Positions 63,191 through 64,000 of a stretch of DNA of 64,000 nt are shown here, piece after piece; the stretch's first letter is position 1, and each line of letters begins with the position of its first letter. The position numbers were made by a program, and so were the translations under genes. Under the pieces are notes generated by a model. It was not told the origin of the DNA and ran no database searches. It saw nothing but the letters and a program-made list of their open reading frames with translations. The stretch spans positions 434,001-498,000 of the forward strand of contig JAGDZR010000011.1 of the NCBI GenBank assembly GCA_049115695.1, written 5' to 3'. The stretch comes from JAGDZR01 sp049115695. GTDB lineage: Bacteria; Bacteroidota; Bacteroidia; Cytophagales; Cyclobacteriaceae.

Positions 63191-64000
63191 TTACACATGG
63201 CCCTGAGCGATCATGGCATCAGCGACTTTGACAAAGCCGGCAATATTAGCTCCTTTCACATAATCTGTATATCCATCACCTGATTTGCCATATTCCATAC
63301 AATTGTGATGGATGGACTGCATAATCATTTTTAATCGATAGTCTACTTCGTCCTTTGTCCAGTACAGACGTTGTGCATTTTGAGACATTTCCAGACCGGA
63401 GGTTGCAACGCCTCCGGCATTTGAGGCTTTGCCCGGGCTGAAATAAATTTTTGCCGCCTTGATCAACTCATACGCCTCAGCTGTAGTTGGCATATTTGCT
63501 CCTTCGAAAATCCCTTTACATCCATTTTTAATTAGCCTCTGCGCATCTTCGGCAGGAAGCTCGTTTTGGGTGGCACATGGAAAAGCCAGATCAACTTTAG
63601 CATTCCATGGTGTCATGCCAGCATTAAATGATGCTGACTTAAAGGTTTCAGTATATTCTTTGATTCGCCCACGACGAACATTTTTTAGGTCCTTAATAAA
63701 GGCGAGTTTTTCTGTATTGATTCCATCGGGATCATGAATAAAACCTTGAGAATCTGAAACTGTCACCGGTTTTGCGCCCAGTTCTATTAGCTTCTCGATG
63801 GTATATTGAGCAACATTTCCACTACCGGAAACGGCACAAACTTTACCTTCAAAGCCATCACCATGAGCTTCTAGCACTTCATTGGCAAAGTATACCACGC
63901 CATATCCCGTAGCTTCAGTTCTGATAAGGCTACCACCAAAATCCAATCCCTTACCTGTTAGGACTCCTGTGAATTCATTTTTTATCTTTTTGTATTGTCC
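63191..64000 (-). CDS. gdhA: Glutamate dehydrogenase, N-terminal part beyond the right edge
   Basis: At least 270 residues to the window edge. The frame is open through position 64000, and the visible protein starts with GQYKKIKNEFTGVLTGKGLD. FGGSLIRTEATGYGVVYF then gives the coenzyme domain, the nucleotide motif AVSGSGNVAQYTIEKL, and the FPCATQNELPAEDAQ and NAGGVATSGLEMSQNA motifs. It belongs to the hexameric S_50-type glutamate dehydrogenases, which interconvert glutamate and 2-oxoglutarate with ammonia. Nucleotide specificity is not decided by the visible part. The start codon is outside the window. Confidence 0.95.
   Translation of the reverse strand, partial: GQYKKIKNEFTGVLTGKGLDFGGSLIRTEATGYGVVYFANEVLEAHGDGFEGKVCAVSGSGNVAQYTIEKLIELGAKPVTVSDSQGFIHDPDGINTEKLAFIKDLKNVRRGRIKEYTETFKSASFNAGMTPWNAKVDLAFPCATQNELPAEDAQRLIKNGCKGIFEGANMPTTAEAYELIKAAKIYFSPGKASNAGGVATSGLEMSQNAQRLYWTKDEVDYRLKMIMQSIHHNCMEYGKSGDGYTDYVKGANIAGFVKVADAMIAQGHV

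Noticed and set aside
1..64000. tRNA genes, rRNA, CRISPR arrays, insertion sequences or prophage
   Set aside because: I looked for clover-leaf signatures, regularly spaced repeats, transposase motifs and terminal inverted repeats and saw none.

Overview
The window is a stretch of a Bacteroidota chromosome of roughly 40% GC, most likely from a marine gliding member of the Cytophagales. The phylum call rests on established family knowledge: an ECF sigma / FecR / STN-TonB receptor triad, a PadR plus FtsX-type permease with a prefix domain, a GldJ-like lipoprotein, DUF4301 and DUF4175 proteins, many lipoproteins, and few Shine-Dalgarno sequences. The order is inference.

Layout. 1-6.7 kb: an edge-truncated lipoprotein, a YdjC-type deacetylase, an ArsR/AHSA1/DUF1059 operon with a clear double operator, a large PAS histidine kinase, an OmpA-like protein and a coiled-coil protein. 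6.8-17.5 kb: accessory functions (thioredoxin, secreted concanavalin-like/DUF1080 proteins, phosphoesterase, GNAT, serine hydrolase, sulfatase, MarR/DoxX, PadR/ABC permease, cytochrome c). 17.6-20 kb: a TolB-TPR-LytTR regulator, a tandem 18-bp repeat and an SRPBCC protein. 20.2-24.6 kb: the Fec-type sigma/anti-sigma/receptor system. 24.9-32.9 kb: DUF4301, TerB-like, S1/P1 nuclease, Mfd and GldJ. 32.9-42.6 kb: ComF, then a tightly packed plus-strand run (hypothetical, DUF4175, HATPase, YbeY, MnmG, methyltransferase, Ig-like lipoprotein).

The most important non-coding finding is at 38.15-43.0 kb. Two parS-type centromere sites lie between ybeY and mnmG. One matches the 16-bp parS consensus exactly. 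About 4.5 kb further on, a 351-bp gene-free, AT-rich, C-skewed segment (42640-42990) carries a cluster of DnaA-box-like nonamers. The G/C bias of plus-strand genes changes from C-rich to slightly G-rich across it. Together these mark a very probable chromosomal replication origin (oriC) with its segregation sites. The plus-strand run from mfd to the Ig-like gene would then be read towards the origin, head-on to the leftward fork.

43-64 kb: a TPR protein, a Cys-rich unknown divergent from a MarR regulator that leads a beta-oxidation pair (FadN-type and thiolase), a Kir-type K+ channel operon, RF1, a Tll0287-like haem protein, Tag, an arylamine N-acetyltransferase homologue lacking its catalytic cysteine, a TerB-like protein, an SDR, a collagen-like lipoprotein, a CaCA antiporter, a Rieske protein, a class V aminotransferase, two tiny membrane proteins and the 3' part of gdhA. 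No tRNA, rRNA, CRISPR array or insertion sequence was seen.
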